Source: Ancylobacter sp. IITR112
Lineage (GTDB): Bacteria > Pseudomonadota > Alphaproteobacteria > Rhizobiales > Xanthobacteraceae
Reading direction: 5' to 3'
Assembly (NCBI RefSeq): GCF_041415945.1
Contig: NZ_JBGCUS010000001.1
Coordinates: forward strand, 2,666,001-2,730,000
DNA: 64,000 nucleotides
Of the stretch, positions 17,582-26,700 are shown in pieces (within the stretch, counting starts at the first letter, position 1; each line of letters begins with the position of its first letter). The notes under the pieces are model-generated. The model was not told where the DNA came from, did no database searches, and saw only the letters and a program-made list of their open reading frames with translations. A program made the position numbers and the translations under genes.

Positions 17582-18079
17582 TCACCTCTTCGGTACGGGT
17601 CCGAGCACGCGCTGGATCAGCAGCAGGCCGAGCACAGCGAGCGGGGTGAGGAAATCGGTGTAGAAGATCGGCCCGGCATTGCCGCTGGCCATATTGCCGG
17701 TCTCCTCGATCTGGATGGCATGGCCGATGCCGGCGCCGCCGAGAAAGCCGAGCGCGACGATGCCCACCGCCGCGCGGTAGCCGGGCGAGCCGAGAAAGGC
17801 GCCGATCACCCCGGCGACGCCGATGCCGAGATTGGCCATGCCGACCTCGAACTGGAACGGGCTCGGCGCCCAGCCGATCGAGGCCGCCGCCTGCGCGGCG
17901 AAGAACACATGGCCGAGAAACGCCCACAGCCCCATCAGCCCGACCGGGAAGAGCAGGATATAGCGCAGCAGCTGGTCCACCACCACCGCGAGCGAGAACG
18001 GGTGCGGCCCGCGCCACGACATGAGCAGGGCGACGCCGATGGCGAGCGCCCAGGCGATCAACGGAACCCAGAAAACCAT
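17582..18079 (-). CDS. Conserved membrane protein (DUF6790-like)
   Basis: This 165-residue protein has four or five membrane segments (FWVPLIAWALAIGVALLMSW, then LLRYILLFPVGLMGLWAFLG, GVAGVIGAFLG and FLTPLAVLGLLLIQRVLG) and a conserved-looking loop GNMASGNAGPIFYTDF. It resembles DUF6790 proteins. Function unknown. It lies between the ABC1 kinase and DUF3445 genes on the same strand with short gaps, so the three may be co-transcribed. Confidence 0.75.
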   Translation of the reverse strand: MVFWVPLIAWALAIGVALLMSWRGPHPFSLAVVVDQLLRYILLFPVGLMGLWAFLGHVFFAAQAAASIGWAPSPFQFEVGMANLGIGVAGVIGAFLGSPGYRAAVGIVALGFLGGAGIGHAIQIEETGNMASGNAGPIFYTDFLTPLAVLGLLLIQRVLGPVPKR

Positions 18080-18106
18080 CGGCGCATCCCCCTGCCCGGC
18101 TGAAAA

Positions 18107-19045
18107 CTACTCCCCGGCGGCGAGACGCTCCAGCGCCGCCGCCACCGCGTCGCGATGCGCGGTCAGTCCCTTATAGGCGAGTTGGTCGGCATCGAGGCCG
18201 AGAATCTGTTCGCGCAGCGAGGCGGCGAGGCTGCGCCCTTCCGGGTGGCGGCGGAAGGCGAGGAACGGGTCGACATGAATGCGGATGGTGAACAGCATGT
18301 CGCCGCTCTCCGGCAGGCGCCGCAGCGTCTGCCGCTCCACCCGCACGAAGGCTTCCGGCGCCAGTTGGTCGGGATCGTCGAACCAGTGGCGCGGCCGCTC
18401 CTTGGACTCGGGATGGTGCAGCTCGTCATCGGGATAGATCGACCAGTTCACCCGCCACACCGGCTGGTCGACCTTCAGATTCTCGAAAATGCGGTTCATC
18501 ACCCGGGCGAGCTTGCTCTCATAGCCCGGCACCGCGCGGTGGAGTTCGTCCAGCGACTGGCCGAATTTCTCGGTGAGCGACCAGGCGGAGGGAAAGCACA
18601 GCACGGCGGCGACGAGGCGATAGCCGGCCTCGCCTTTGCGCAGCAGCACGAGATCGTCGGAGACGATCTGGCCGGCGACGGCCAGCGGGGCTTCGCGCTC
18701 ATCGTCGAGATCGAAGGTTCGGCCGGTCGCCGCCACGGTGAGGTCGCGGCCCTCCAGCCGGTACTGCGCGGGAAAGCGCGCGGTGAGATGTTCCACCAGC
18801 AGGTCCAGCGTCTCGCGCTGCGCCGCGCGGGTGTCCGGCTCCTCGCACAGCACGATGTCGCGCTTGTCGCGGATCAGCGCCGCGCGCTCTGCCAGCGTGG
18901 CGGCGAGATCGGTGTCGGGCTCGATCCATTCGGCAAGGTCGAGCGGGGCGAGGCCGACGGAGAACGCCTTGCGCGACCCGTCATAGGGGGTGTGGGCGAA
19001 GGGCGCATCCTCATGCGGGACGGGCGGCGGGGCGGCGATGTTCAT
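18107..19045 (-). CDS. DUF3445 protein, heme-dependent oxidative N-demethylase family
   Basis: The 312-residue protein fits the DUF3445 family: LAEWIEPDTDLAATLAERAA near the start, LVLLRKGEAGYRLVAAVLCF, FPSAWSLTEKFGQSLDELH and VWRVNWSIYPDDELHHP. A characterised member is a heme-dependent oxidative demethylase of secondary amines such as dimethylamine. The conserved histidines are present, but the heme ligand cannot be proven from sequence alone. ATG 19045. The first 81-bp direct repeat begins 11 bases upstream, so the cassette insertion may have replaced its native promoter. Confidence 0.85.
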   Translation of the reverse strand: MNIAAPPPVPHEDAPFAHTPYDGSRKAFSVGLAPLDLAEWIEPDTDLAATLAERAALIRDKRDIVLCEEPDTRAAQRETLDLLVEHLTARFPAQYRLEGRDLTVAATGRTFDLDDEREAPLAVAGQIVSDDLVLLRKGEAGYRLVAAVLCFPSAWSLTEKFGQSLDELHRAVPGYESKLARVMNRIFENLKVDQPVWRVNWSIYPDDELHHPESKERPRHWFDDPDQLAPEAFVRVERQTLRRLPESGDMLFTIRIHVDPFLAFRRHPEGRSLAASLREQILGLDADQLAYKGLTAHRDAVAAALERLAAGE

Positions 19046-19055
19046 CGAAGCGTGC

Positions 19056-19136
19056 TCGGCTGGCAGGCGCGGACGGCGCCCGCGCGGCCACAGCTTAGAA
19101 CCTGTGCAGGCTTTTCGTCAGCCCAACTTTTCGCCA
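19056..19136. repeat. 81-bp direct repeat, copy 1
   Basis: Identical to 19716-19796 over 81 bases; the match stops at C/G on the left and A/G on the right. It contains a 5-bp dyad CACAG/CTGTG around CTTAGAAC and two direct CTTTTCG motifs 16 bases apart, features that could form a recombinase site. Confidence 0.95.
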
Positions 19137-19168
19137 ACGGTACGAGAGGCGGAGAAAAACCACGAGGA

Positions 19169-19606
19169 CTAGCCGATCAATTCAATCTCCGGAAAAGGTT
19201 GGTAAACAGCCTCGCGACAATGCGCTTCTATCTGGCCTGCGAAGTCAGGACCGGACAGAACCAACTGAATTTGCTCACCATTGAATGCCAGCAACGTCAA
19301 TTGCTGACCAGCATAGGCACCCATCCTATTTTTAGCGTTAGCCCGAATACATACAATCCAGGCCGACCTCGGAATAGGCGTTTGTCCATCAAAAATATAA
19401 TTTACATACAATGGGTTAGAAATGTAAGCATCCCGAACGCTATATGGATCGAAAAACGATGCGCGCACTTCCGTAACAGCGATTTCTCTATAACCTTGAG
19501 GTGGCGGACCCATTTCAGAAATAGATGAATTAGATGAATTTGTATTACAGCCAATCAACAATGCCGCGAGCGCCAAAGGCGCGATCTTCATGATCGGGTG
19601 TCGCAT
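19169..19606 (-). CDS. Small lipoprotein carried by the cassette
   Basis: A 145-residue protein with a lipoprotein signal (KIAPLALAALLIGC, lipid-anchored Cys20), a Ser/Asn-rich linker and a compact domain with DPYSVRDAYISNP, WIVCIRANAKNRMGAYAGQ and LSGPDFAGQIEAHC. The DPYS..RDA and CxRxNAKN pattern recurs in small alphaproteobacterial lipoproteins of unknown function (from memory). Codon use is AT-rich and unlike every neighbour, which points to recent acquisition. ATG 19606 or 19591. It is the only gene of the 660-bp cassette. Confidence 0.85.
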   Translation of the reverse strand: MRHPIMKIAPLALAALLIGCNTNSSNSSISEMGPPPQGYREIAVTEVRASFFDPYSVRDAYISNPLYVNYIFDGQTPIPRSAWIVCIRANAKNRMGAYAGQQLTLLAFNGEQIQLVLSGPDFAGQIEAHCREAVYQPFPEIELIG

Positions 19607-19715
19607 TGATGACTAACTCATCTAGAAACCTCGCAAGGTTACAATTACGCGACTCTGAGACGCGGAACGCAACTCTTAATTTTGGCAAAATCTCGAAAGG
19701 TCATTTATCCGCATG

Positions 19716-19796
19716 TCGGCTGGCAGGCGCGGACGGCGCCCGCGCGGCCACAGCTTAGAACCTGTGCAGGCTTTTCGTCAGCCCAACTTTTCGCCA
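19716..19796. repeat. 81-bp direct repeat, copy 2, overlapping the IMPACT gene 3' end
   Basis: Identical to 19056-19136. The IMPACT stop codon (19778-19780) and its last six codons fall inside it, so this copy is probably the original chromosomal site or its reconstituted form. Confidence 0.95.
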
Positions 19797-20413
19797 GTGC
19801 CGTTTTCCCTCGGCGCCGCACCCTCCCAGCGCATCGGCGAGCGTCCGCTGGTGAGGTCGGACAGCAGCCGCTCCACCGTGCCGGCCTCGGCATGCGGTGC
19901 CGAGACGGCGAGCACGGCGCCGCTGCCGGTGAAGGACTGCACCGCCACCTCGACGCCCGGCAGCGCGCCGAGCCGCGCCTGCACCAGAGCCAGATCGCCG
20001 AAGCCGCATTCCGCCGTCCCCGCCACGGTTTCCACCAGCGCGACCTTGCCGGCCTCGCGCAGGCACAGCGCCGCCGTGCCGCCATAGGCGCGGATGAGCC
20101 CGCCGCTGCCCAGAAGAATGCCGCCGAACCAGCGCGTGACCACCACGGCGACGCGGTCGAGCCCCTGCCCGTCAAGCGCGGCGAGGATCGGCTTGCCAGC
20201 GGTGCCGGAGGGCTCGCCATCATCGCTGAAGCGGTAGGCCGGCCCGAGCCGCCACGCCCAGCAATTATGATTGGCGGCGGGATCGGACTGCGCGGCGATG
20301 AACGCTTTCGCCGCCGTCTCGTCCGCGATGGGGCCGGCGGTGGCGCGAAAGCGGCTCTTCTTGATCTCTTGCTGCTGCGTGGTGACGCAGGTGAGGGTGA
20401 AACGGTCGGCCAT
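19778..20413 (-). CDS. IMPACT/YigZ-family protein
   Basis: The 211-residue protein has the UPF0029/IMPACT N-terminal domain: KKSRFRATAGPIADETAAKA, NHNCWAWRLG, SDDGEPSGTAGKPIL and VVVTRWFGGILLGSGGLIRAYG, plus a C-terminal DUF1949-like ferredoxin fold. Bacterial members are ribosome- or nucleic-acid-associated by fold; the exact role is unclear. The last codons (GEKLG) lie in the 81-bp repeat. ATG 20413. Confidence 0.92.
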   Translation of the reverse strand: MADRFTLTCVTTQQQEIKKSRFRATAGPIADETAAKAFIAAQSDPAANHNCWAWRLGPAYRFSDDGEPSGTAGKPILAALDGQGLDRVAVVVTRWFGGILLGSGGLIRAYGGTAALCLREAGKVALVETVAGTAECGFGDLALVQARLGALPGVEVAVQSFTGSGAVLAVSAPHAEAGTVERLLSDLTSGRSPMRWEGAAPRENGTGEKLG

Positions 20414-20421
20414 GCGCCCCC

Positions 20422-20531
20422 TTAGGGCATTTCACTGTTTCATGGAAACAGTGAAATGCCCTAACTCTTTCTTTTGTCGCGTTTTCTTCACGCGAACCGG
20501 TATCCACTTCGCTCGAAAACGCTCTAGAGCA
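20422..20531. repeat. Composite intergenic repeat: 20-bp hairpin plus rhizobial palindromic motif, copy 1
   Basis: A perfect 20-bp stem (20422-20441 with 20445-20464, loop ATG, core ATTTCACTGTTTC) is followed by a conserved tail holding ATCCACTTCGCTCGAAAACG and the palindrome GCTCTAGAGC. A related copy with a degenerate hairpin is at 54684. This family is dispersed in Rhizobiales genomes (from memory). It fills the space between the DUF4010 and IMPACT genes. Confidence 0.85.
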
Positions 20532-20535
20532 CGTT

Positions 20536-21801
20536 TTACCGCAGCAGCAGAACCGAACCGGCGGCCAGCAGCGCCAGCGCCGTCGCCCCGGCGAGCGCGA
20601 GGGCGAAACGCGGCGCGCCGAGCAGCGCGGCATAGGCCGTCTTCGCCAGCATGTTGGCCAGCACGGCGAGGCCCAGCGCCCGCGCCGCCACGGCGGCATC
20701 AAGGGTAGGCAGCATGCCGGCCACCGTTACCGTCACCGCGTCGACATCGGCGAGGCCGGAAAGGGCGGCGGCGGCATAGAGCCCGCCATCGCCCCAGATT
20801 TCGCTGGCGACCCGCGCGGCGAAGGCGACCGCCACCAGCAGCAGCGCCATCTTGAACACGGCGAGAAGATCGAACGGGTTACGCGGCTCCGGCCGCTCTG
20901 CCTCCCCTTTGCCGCGCGCGACGCCGTGGATCAGCACCAGCGCACCGGCGAACATCACCGCCGCCCCGGCCGCCAGTGGCAGCAGCAGCCGCTCGGTCAG
21001 CGTCGGCAGCAGAGCCGACACCAGCAGCGCGGTGCGCAGCAGCGACACGCCGCCCGCGCTCACCGCCCCCGCCGCCAGTGCCCGCACCCCCTCGCTCTGG
21101 CGTGAGCGGCGGGCATTGGTGATGGTGGTCGCGGTGGAGGAGATCAGCCCGCCAATGGTGCCGGCCACCAGTTCGCCGCGCGTCGCCCCGAACAGGCGCA
21201 CGGCGATGTAGCCGCAGAAGGAAATGGCGGCGAGCACGATCGCCATCGCCAGGATGCGGGCCGGCGAGATGCCGCCATACGGGCCGATCGGCTCGGCCGG
21301 CACGATGGGCCGCAGCACGAAGGCGAGCGCCAGCAGGATGAGCGCCGAGCGCAGTTCCGCCCAGCGCAGCCGGCGGATCGCCCGGTGCAGGAAATCGCGG
21401 CTGGCAAGAATCACCGCCAGCACCACCCCGCCGGCCGAGGCGAGCGTGACATCGCCGAGCAGCGCCAGCGCGCCGAGCGCGAAGGTCAGCATCGCCGCCA
21501 CCACCGCCGTCGCGCTGAAGCGGTTTTCCGCCACGCCCTCACGATACTGGAACAGCGCGATGACCGCAGTGAGGGTGACGAGAAAGCCGACCAGCACCAG
21601 CCCCGGCAGCGCGGCGGGCGCAAGCAGCCGCTCCAGCAGGCCGGCAAGGCCGCCCAGCATGCCGATGAGGGTGAAGGTGCGGATGCCGGCGGTGCGGGCG
21701 CCGTCATCCTCGTCGCGCTCGCGCCAGTGCCGCTCCACCCCCACCAGCGCGCCGATGGCGATCGCCAGCGCCAGGCGGCGGAAAATCTCCATCTCGTCCA
21801 T
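20536..21801 (-). CDS. MgtC/SapB-type membrane protein with DUF4010 domain
   Basis: A 421-residue membrane protein. The N-terminal MgtC-like domain has RLALAIAIGALVGVERHWRE and GIRTFTLIGMLGGLAG; the rest is a DUF4010 region of about nine helices, including GTIGGLISSTATTITNARRS and LSGLADVDAVTVTVAGM. The family is associated with magnesium or phosphate homeostasis, but transport is not shown for this type. ATG 21801 (MDEMEIF) is chosen because upstream codons read antisense through the divergent secreted-protein gene. It diverges from the gene at 21953. Confidence 0.88.
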   Translation of the reverse strand: MDEMEIFRRLALAIAIGALVGVERHWRERDEDDGARTAGIRTFTLIGMLGGLAGLLERLLAPAALPGLVLVGFLVTLTAVIALFQYREGVAENRFSATAVVAAMLTFALGALALLGDVTLASAGGVVLAVILASRDFLHRAIRRLRWAELRSALILLALAFVLRPIVPAEPIGPYGGISPARILAMAIVLAAISFCGYIAVRLFGATRGELVAGTIGGLISSTATTITNARRSRQSEGVRALAAGAVSAGGVSLLRTALLVSALLPTLTERLLLPLAAGAAVMFAGALVLIHGVARGKGEAERPEPRNPFDLLAVFKMALLLVAVAFAARVASEIWGDGGLYAAAALSGLADVDAVTVTVAGMLPTLDAAVAARALGLAVLANMLAKTAYAALLGAPRFALALAGATALALLAAGSVLLLR

Positions 21802-21952
21802 GCCGGCCTCGCCTCCCGGCCCCGGGGCCGAATGCGGACTATCGGCCGGGGCCCCTGGCGCCGGCAAGCGGAGGACTACGCAGGCTCCGCGCCGTCTCGA
21901 CAGGAAGAGGGATTTCCGCCATGTCCTCGGCACGACGAGGCGGGAGGCCGGC

Positions 21953-22708
21953 ATGCGGGGACAGGGGGTGAAGAGGGGGCGGCGGCTCGCCGCTCTGGGG
22001 CTTTTCGCCCTGCTTCTCGCGGCGCCGGCCCATACCGACGCCCAAGCCGACGCCCAAGCCGGGGCTCCCGCAGGCGCTCCCGTCTGGCCGGACGACGCCG
22101 TCCACCGCCTCGCCGCGCTGGCGCTGCTGCAGACGCTGAACGCCGATCTGCTGTCCAATCCCAGCGCGACGCTGACGCTGGACCGCTGGTGTGCCACGCA
22201 CCGGCTGGCGGAGCAGCCCACCATCGTCGCCGACCGCGTGCGCGGGCAGGACAAGCCGGCCGGCCCGGAGATTCGCGCTCTGCTCAAGGTCGATGCCGAC
22301 GCGCGGGTGAATTACCGCCGGGTACGGCTCACCTGCGGCGACAAGGTGCTGTCGGAAGCCGATAACTGGTACCTGCCGGCGCTTCTGACCGCGGCGATGA
22401 ACACGGCGCTGGAGACCACCGACACCTCTTTCGGCCGGGTGGTGAAGCCGCTCGATTTCCGCCGCACCACGCTCGGCGCGCGGCTGCTGTGGCAGCCACT
22501 GCCCGAGGGCTGGGCGATGGGTGCGCCGCTGCCGCCCGCCGGCGACGGCGCCCTCGCCCTCCCGCCCTTCGTGCTGGAACACCGCGCCGTGCTGACGCTC
22601 CCCGACGGCACGCCATTCAGCGCGCTGGTCGAGAGCTACACAAGCCAGACGCTGGCCTTTCCCGCGCCCCCGCTTGCCGCGCCGCAGCCTCAGGGCGCGC
22701 CGAGATAA
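21953..22708 (+). CDS. Secreted protein with chorismate-lyase-like fold features
   Basis: The 251-residue protein has a signal peptide (GRRLAALGLFALLLAAPAHT) and a domain whose layout resembles chorismate lyase UbiC: RVNYRRVRLTCGDKVLSEAD (UbiC has an essential Arg in a similar strand), TDTSFGRVVKPLDFRR (like the UbiC TPLGR segment) and LTLPDGTPFSALVESY, with Glu227 where UbiC has its catalytic Glu. This is my alignment by eye; activity on chorismate in the periplasm is not implied. ATG 21953 follows GGGAGG. Its 3' end overlaps the convergent DUF1993 gene by 19 bp. Confidence 0.75.
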   Translation: MRGQGVKRGRRLAALGLFALLLAAPAHTDAQADAQAGAPAGAPVWPDDAVHRLAALALLQTLNADLLSNPSATLTLDRWCATHRLAEQPTIVADRVRGQDKPAGPEIRALLKVDADARVNYRRVRLTCGDKVLSEADNWYLPALLTAAMNTALETTDTSFGRVVKPLDFRRTTLGARLLWQPLPEGWAMGAPLPPAGDGALALPPFVLEHRAVLTLPDGTPFSALVESYTSQTLAFPAPPLAAPQPQGAPR

Positions 22709-23196
22709 TCCATCTTGCCCACCGGCACGCCCTTGTGGCGCAGGATGTCGTAGGCGGTGGTGACATGGAAGAAGAAGTTCGGCAGCGCGAAGGTGAGCAG
22801 ATAGCTCGTGCCGACGAAGTGCCGCTCGCCGCGCCGCGACTTCTGCACGATCGCGCGCGTCTCGCTGCCCTCGAAGCCCGCGGGATCGACGCTGGCGAGG
22901 TAATCCCGCGTGGCGGCGATGCGCTGGTGCAGTTCCTCGAACGTCGTCTCGGTGTCGGGGAAGCTCGGCGCATCGGTGCCGGTCAGCCGCGCGGCGGCGA
23001 ATTTGGCGGAATCGCACGCGCTCTGCACCTGGCCGGTCAGCGCGAACATGTCCGGCGCGAGCCGTGCGGAGGCGAGTTCCGCGAGATCGAGCCCGGCGGC
23101 GGCGGCGTGTTCCTCGCCCTTGCGCAGAATCGCATCGAGATTGCCCAGCGCGCGCTGGAACACGGGAACGGAGGCGTCATACAGGGAAAGCGGCAT
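22690..23196 (-). CDS. DUF1993 family protein
   Basis: The 168-residue protein matches DUF1993: SLYDASVPVFQRALGNLDAI, ARLAPDMFALTGQVQSACD, then TTFEELHQRIAATRDYLAS and the C-terminal ALPNFFFHVTTAYDILRHKG. It is a DinB-like four-helix fold of unknown function. ATG 23196 is preceded by a weak GGAGAT site. It is convergent with the secreted-protein gene. Confidence 0.92.
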   Translation of the reverse strand: MPLSLYDASVPVFQRALGNLDAILRKGEEHAAAAGLDLAELASARLAPDMFALTGQVQSACDSAKFAAARLTGTDAPSFPDTETTFEELHQRIAATRDYLASVDPAGFEGSETRAIVQKSRRGERHFVGTSYLLTFALPNFFFHVTTAYDILRHKGVPVGKMDYLGAP

Positions 23197-23274
23197 GGAA
23201 ATCTCCAGAAGGGGAGTGCGACAGGATCATCCGCGCCACATCATCGTCCGGCGATGGCACGCGCGGCGGGAACG

Positions 23275-23306
23275 AAAAACCCCGGCGCGGAGGACCGGCC
23301 GGGGTT
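23275..23306 (-). terminator. Rho-independent terminator after trxA
   Basis: Read on the minus strand, stem AACCCCGGC/GCCGGGGTT with an 11-base loop is followed by TTTC. It lies 27 bases after the trxA stop and ends the addB-addA-trxA transcript. Confidence 0.8.
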
Positions 23307-23332
23307 GTTCGCGGGGAGCAGGGAGCAGGCGA

Positions 23333-23653
23333 TCAGATCGCGCTGCCGACCCAGCTCAGCATCTTCGCTTTCGGCGCCGCGCCGACCTGACGCGAGGCAA
23401 GCTGGCCATCCTTGAACAGCAGCAGGGTCGGGATCGACATGATGCCGTATTTGGAGGCCGTCGCCGGATTCTCGTCGACGTTCAGCTTGACGATCTTCAC
23501 CTTGTCGCCGAGCTCGTTCGCCATTTCATCGAGCACCGGGGCGACCATGCGGCAGGGACCGCACCATTCCGCCCAGAAATCGACGATCACGGGAGAAGAC
23601 GAGTTCAGCACCTCGGACTCGAAATTCTGGTCCGAAACCTTTTCGACGCCCAT
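23333..23653 (-). CDS. trxA: Thioredoxin
   Basis: A 106-residue classical thioredoxin with active site WAEWCGPCR (Cys31 and Cys34), the cis-proline loop SIPTLLLFK and the buried Asp in VIVDFWA. It reduces protein disulfides, including ribonucleotide reductase and PAPS reductase. It lies downstream of addA on the same strand, a conserved alphaproteobacterial order, with an 83-bp gap that may carry its own promoter. Confidence 0.97.
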   Translation of the reverse strand: MGVEKVSDQNFESEVLNSSSPVIVDFWAEWCGPCRMVAPVLDEMANELGDKVKIVKLNVDENPATASKYGIMSIPTLLLFKDGQLASRQVGAAPKAKMLSWVGSAI

Positions 23654-23736
23654 TTGGACACCTTTCTAGAATCGTGTGATTTCCACAGAAGTTGACGGGA
23701 AGGTAGGTATCCGCCCCCCTGTGCGTCAAGGCAGCG

Positions 23737-26700
23737 TCACCCCAACGTGACTCTTTCCACCGCCCTCTCCAGCGTCGCGCCGTCGAGCGTGTGCACGAGA
23801 GGGCCGGCGGTGTAGACCAGCAATGCCCGCACAGGCTTGCCTGGGAATAGCTTGGCGAGAAGCCGGGCATAGAGCGCGACCTGGCGGATATGCGCCGGCG
23901 GCATGGCTGATGCGGCGCGCGGCACATGCCGGTCGGTCTTGAAGTCGGCGAGCAGCACCAGCCCCTCTGTCACGCTCAGCCGGTCGATGCGGCCGGAAAC
24001 CGGGGTGCCGTCCTCCAGTTCACCGGCCAGCGGCACCTCGGCGAGGCTTCCGGGCGCGAACAGCGCGGCGAGTTCCGGCAGAGCGAGCGTCGCCAGCGCC
24101 TCGGCGAGCAGTTCCTCGCGCGCGGCCTCCGGCCAGTCGGTGCTCGACGCCAGCAGCCGCCGGCCGGGCTCCGCGCGCGCCCCGTCCGGCAGCGGCGCCA
24201 GCGCCGCCATCAGCCGGTGCAAGAGGTCGCCGCGTTCCAGCGCGCGGGCGGCATCGCCGGTGGGCGCGGGGCCAAAGACATCGGCGCCGGAGGGGCGAAG
24301 GCTCGCCGGTGCCAGCGTCTCGCGCACCGGCCGGGCCAGCGCCCGTGCCAGCGTGCGCTCACCTTCGCGCATCTCCGCTTCGTCGGGCGACGGCACGGCC
24401 GCGGACGGCGCGGCAAGCGGGCTCGCCGCACCCCGCTCGCGCCAGCGCAGCACCGTGCCGGCGAAACCGGCGGCGGGGGCCTCCACCGCCTCCGGTTCCA
24501 GCGCGCCACGCACGAGATCATACCAGCAATCAGCGGGGCGCTGGCGGGCGCCATCCGCCCCGCACAGCACCAGCGCGGTCTCGGCGCGGGTCAGCGCGAC
24601 ATAGAGCAGGCGGCGATATTCGTCCTGCTGCCCGTCGTCGCCACGCTGGCGGGCGGCGGCCATGGCCGGCGTGTCGCCCTTCTTGGCCGGAGCGTGCAGC
24701 GCGACGCGGCGCCCGTCGGCCAGTTCCACGCGCAGCAGCCCGGCGCTGCGGCGGGTCATCGGGCCCGACGTGGTGTCGGCGAGGAGGACATAGGGCGCCT
24801 CCAGCCCCTTGGCGCCGTGCACGGTCATCACCCGCACCTCGTCGCGCCCGGCCTCCATGTCGCGCTTGGCCTCGGCACCACCGCGCCGCAGGAAGGCCAA
24901 GAATCCCGCGAGCGAGGGCGCTTCCAGGCTTTCATAGGACCGCGCCAGCGCCAGCATCTCGTCGAGCGCGTCCGCCGCTTCCGGCCCCAGCCGGGCGAGC
25001 ATGGCGGCGCGTCCGCGCTCGCGCCCGAGCACGCGGGTGTAGAAATCGAACGGCCGCAACCGCCGCGCCTCGTCGCGCAGCCGCGCCAGCCTCATCGCGG
25101 CGGCGCGCCATTTCGGGTTTTCCCCGGCGCGGGCGTTCAGCGCGTCTTCCAGCAGCCCATCGCGACCGGGCGCCAGCTTCATGAGATCATGATCATCGAA
25201 GCCGAAAAGCGGGCTCTTCAGCACGCTGGCCAGTGCCAGCTCGTCATCACGCGCCAGCAGCGCGTCGCCCAGCGCCATCAGGTCCATGACAGCGATATGC
25301 TCGGCCACCACCAGCCGGTCGGCGCCGGCCACCTCCACCCGCGCCTGTTTCAGCTCGCGGATGATCGAGGTGAACAGCCCGTCGCGCCGGCGCACGAGGA
25401 TGAGGAAATCGCCGGGCCGTGCCGGGCGGGTGCCGTGGCGGCCGGTGACGGGGAAGCCTTCGCGGATGCGGGCGGCGATATGGGCGGCGATCTTCTTCGC
25501 CAGCCGCCCCTTGGGATCGTCGGCGCCGGGCGCGTCGAGCGGGCGCTGCCAGGCGTCGACATCCACCTTCTCGCTCGGCGCTTCCGGCTCCCACATCTCC
25601 ACCAGCGCCGGCAGCGCGGCGTGGATCGGCGCATGCACCGGGGGCTTGGCCTCGGCGGAAAGCCCGCGATAGGAGGCCTCGCGGCCGAACACCGCGTCCA
25701 CCGCTTCGAGAATGCCCGGCGCCGAGCGGAAGGAGTGCTGCAATTCCACATGCACGAAGCCTTCGCCGCCCGCCGCCTCGAATTCGCGCCGCACCGTGTC
25801 GAAGCGGCGCGGATCGGCGCCCTGGAAGGAGAAGATCGACTGCTTCTCGTCGCCGACCACGAACAGCGTGCGCGGCAGTTGGCGGTCCTCGCGCGCGCCC
25901 TCGCCGGCGAAGAACTCCGCCACCAGCGGGCGGATCACCTCCCATTGCTCCGGGCTGGTGTCCTGTGCCTCGTCCAGCAGCACATGGTCGATGCCCTGGT
26001 CGAGCTTGTAGTGCACCCAGGCCGAGGCGCCCGACGCCAGCAGCCGGCGGGCGGCATCGACCAGATCGGCGAAGTCGAGCACGCCGCGCGCCGCCTTGGC
26101 GCGCTCATAGCGCCGCGCCGCCTCGCGGCCGAGGATCAGCACCGCCCGGCTGCGCTCGAAGGCGCGGGCCGCCGCGAGTTCGCGCGCCAGCGGGGCGATG
26201 CGGTCGCGCTCGGCGAGAAGCTGGGGGTATTTCGCCCGCGCCGCCGCATTGCCGAACTGCCCGTCGGAATAAGCTTCGCCGTCCTCCTTTAGGAACACGC
26301 CGGCATAGGTGTCGGCCACCGCCTCTTCCGGCGCCAGCGCCGCCGCCCGCAGCCCCTGCCCGCGTTTGGCGCAATTGCCGCCTTCCAGCAGCAGCGCTTC
26401 CGCCAGCCCCAGCCACGCGCCGCGCGGGATCAGCGCCGCCTCGATGATCGCGCGCTCGATGTCGGCGGCGGCGATGGGCGCGTCGAGCCCGACGGCGCGG
26501 GCGAGGTCGTCCTCGCTCGCCGCCAGCGCTCGCGCGTCGGCGACCAGTTCCCTGAGCAGGTCGTTGATGCCGGCATCGGAGGTCTGCCCGACGATCAGCG
26601 CCAGCGCCTGGCCGAGGTCGCTCTCGGGGGCGCCGGCGGCGTGCAGCACCACGTCCGCCCGCACCCGGGCCAGCAGTTCCAGCCGCGCCGCTTCCTCCAA

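Larger units (their letters stand above)
19056..19715. mobile_element. Candidate 660-bp integrated cassette bounded by 81-bp direct repeats
   Basis: One repeat plus 579 bp of unique, clearly AT-richer DNA sits exactly between two identical 81-bp copies. The unique part holds a single lipoprotein gene and no recombinase. Copy two contains the last codons and stop of the IMPACT gene; copy one repeats them as a fragment. This is the layout left by site-specific integration at a gene 3' end, or by recombination across a duplicated segment. The mobilising enzyme is not in the unit. Confidence 0.5.
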
